This document shows positions 30,236-31,056 of a stretch of 31,056 bases of DNA, one piece after another. Positions within the stretch are counted from its first letter, which is position 1; the number at the start of each line of letters is the position of its first letter. Source of the stretch: a virus. Under the pieces are notes generated by a model, which was not told where the DNA came from, did no database searches, and was given only the letters and a program-made list of their open reading frames with translations. The stretch spans positions 1 through 31,056 of the IMG/VR virus record IMGVR_UViG_3300017968_001129; one strand, written 5' to 3'. The position numbers were made by a program, and so were the translations under genes.

Positions 30236-31056
30236 CGATCCCGGCTGCACCTGCCGCGCCGTCGCGGTACGCAGCCGAAGCGTGGCAGGCGGCGTATGAC
30301 GACCTGGACGGGGAGATTGACAAGTGGGCACGGCGGCTTGCCAACAACAAAGACCCGCTGACAGTTTCGGAACGTAACAGGCTGCGCGTTCTCACGGAGG
30401 CTGTCCGTAACGTGACAACGATCAGTGGAGAGACTGCACAGGTTGCTGCGTATGCAATCGACACAACGAACAACGCTGCACGCACGTCGTTGCAGGCGTC
30501 CCTGAACGCGCTCCCCGATCACGTGCTTGCGACTGTCGCGGAGGACGCTGCTGAACTTGGCTGGGCGAACGTTGCGAACAGGGACGCGATGGGCGCAATC
30601 GTGCAGGGCAGGACAGGGCAACTCACAGCAGACTTCACAAGCCTCACAAAGGACGTGCAGACGCGCTTGATTAGCGGCTTGCAAACGGGTGTCGCGCTGG
30701 GTGAGGCGCCAGCGAAAACAGCGAAACGGTTGCGTGACAGCATCAACGATCCGGTGCGTTTCGGGCAGGGACGTAGCGTGATGATTGCGCGCACACAACT
30801 TGCACGCGCATACGATCAAACGTCCAGAGCGTCGTACGCGATAGCGCGGCAGAACGGTGTCGTGGACGCGTGGGAGTGGCAAGCGTTCTCGTCTGCGTGC
30901 CCTATCTGCGGGGAGTTGGACGGGCAAGTGTTCGACATTGAGATGGATACGTACCGCCACCCCAACTGCCGCTGCGCAATCCTGCCCGTGCTTACGGACA
31001 GCCCGAAGGCGAAGCAGAAGCGTTTCACGGGCAGCGACACGCTGGAACTGCAAACC
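30232..31056 (+). CDS. MuF-like minor head protein (3' partial)
   Basis: The frame starts at GTG 30232, overlapping the portal stop (GTGA), and is still open at the window end, giving at least 275 residues. The C-terminal visible part matches the Mu gpF-like domain: SVMIARTQLARAYDQ, WEWQAFSSACPICGELDGQVFDI, then the HPNCRCAILPV motif. MuF-like proteins are head components, sometimes carrying toxin or protease extensions, encoded right after the portal. The N-terminal ~140 residues are helical. Whether an extra domain follows cannot be seen. Confidence 0.88.
   Translation, partial: MTIPAAPAAPSRYAAEAWQAAYDDLDGEIDKWARRLANNKDPLTVSERNRLRVLTEAVRNVTTISGETAQVAAYAIDTTNNAARTSLQASLNALPDHVLATVAEDAAELGWANVANRDAMGAIVQGRTGQLTADFTSLTKDVQTRLISGLQTGVALGEAPAKTAKRLRDSINDPVRFGQGRSVMIARTQLARAYDQTSRASYAIARQNGVVDAWEWQAFSSACPICGELDGQVFDIEMDTYRHPNCRCAILPVLTDSPKAKQKRFTGSDTLELQT

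Noticed and set aside
1-31056. CRISPR array, insertion sequence, integrase or attachment site
   Set aside because: No regularly spaced direct repeats, transposase, tyrosine or serine recombinase motifs were seen on either strand.

Overview
This window is most of the genome of a tailed, siphovirus-type bacteriophage. Every credible gene lies on the + strand, packed with stop/start overlaps (ATGA, GTGA, TGATG, TAATG). The tail-tip proteins are glycine-rich, and there are a DUF5047-like minor tail protein, a DUF932 protein, a Bet/RecT recombinase with a Cas4-like nuclease, and heavy use of GTG and TTG starts. Together these suggest a phage of an actinobacterial host. That host assignment is inference; nothing here proves it. 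No integrase, excisionase partner or CI-type repressor is visible, so a lytic lifestyle is plausible, but roughly one capsid-sized piece of the genome is missing.

Layout. 1-11.5 kb: the end of a virion protein, head-tail joining genes, major tail protein, tail assembly chaperones with a -1 frameshift, tape measure, distal tail and minor tail proteins, and two glycine-rich tail-tip genes. 11.5-14.1 kb: a glycoside hydrolase, a RusA-like resolvase, a lysis cassette (holin-like protein, small acidic protein, CHAP-like endolysin) and a small basic protein. 14.1-14.5 kb: a non-coding, hairpin-rich gap. 14.5-17.5 kb: poorly known early-type genes separated by unusual structured RNA, including two short tRNA-like minihelices and a run of four hairpins, closed by a strong intrinsic terminator. 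17.8-23.0 kb: recombination and replication genes (Bet, Cas4-like nuclease, HTH replication protein, HNH, SSB), several tiny ORFs and a secreted lysozyme-like enzyme. 23.0-27.3 kb: a DNA-modification cassette encoding a ParB-like protein, DpdA-like transglycosylase, a DUF6884-like protein, QueC, QueD, QueE and FolE. 27.3-31.1 kb: small and large terminase, portal and a MuF-like protein cut by the window edge.

How it works together. FolE, QueD, QueE and QueC form a complete route from GTP to the 7-deazaguanine base preQ0. DpdA-type enzymes swap such a base for guanine in DNA, so this phage probably makes 7-deazaguanine-modified DNA that resists host restriction. No QueF reductase and no amidotransferase domain on QueC are seen, so preQ0 itself, or a derivative made by the DUF6884-like protein, is the likely final base. 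The cassette sits directly upstream of the terminase genes, linking modification and packaging in one transcription direction.

The least expected features are the two minihelix elements (15087-15127 and 15482-15520). They keep a tRNA-like acceptor stem and T-arm with compensatory stem changes but lack D and anticodon arms. Each starts a few bases after a stop codon.
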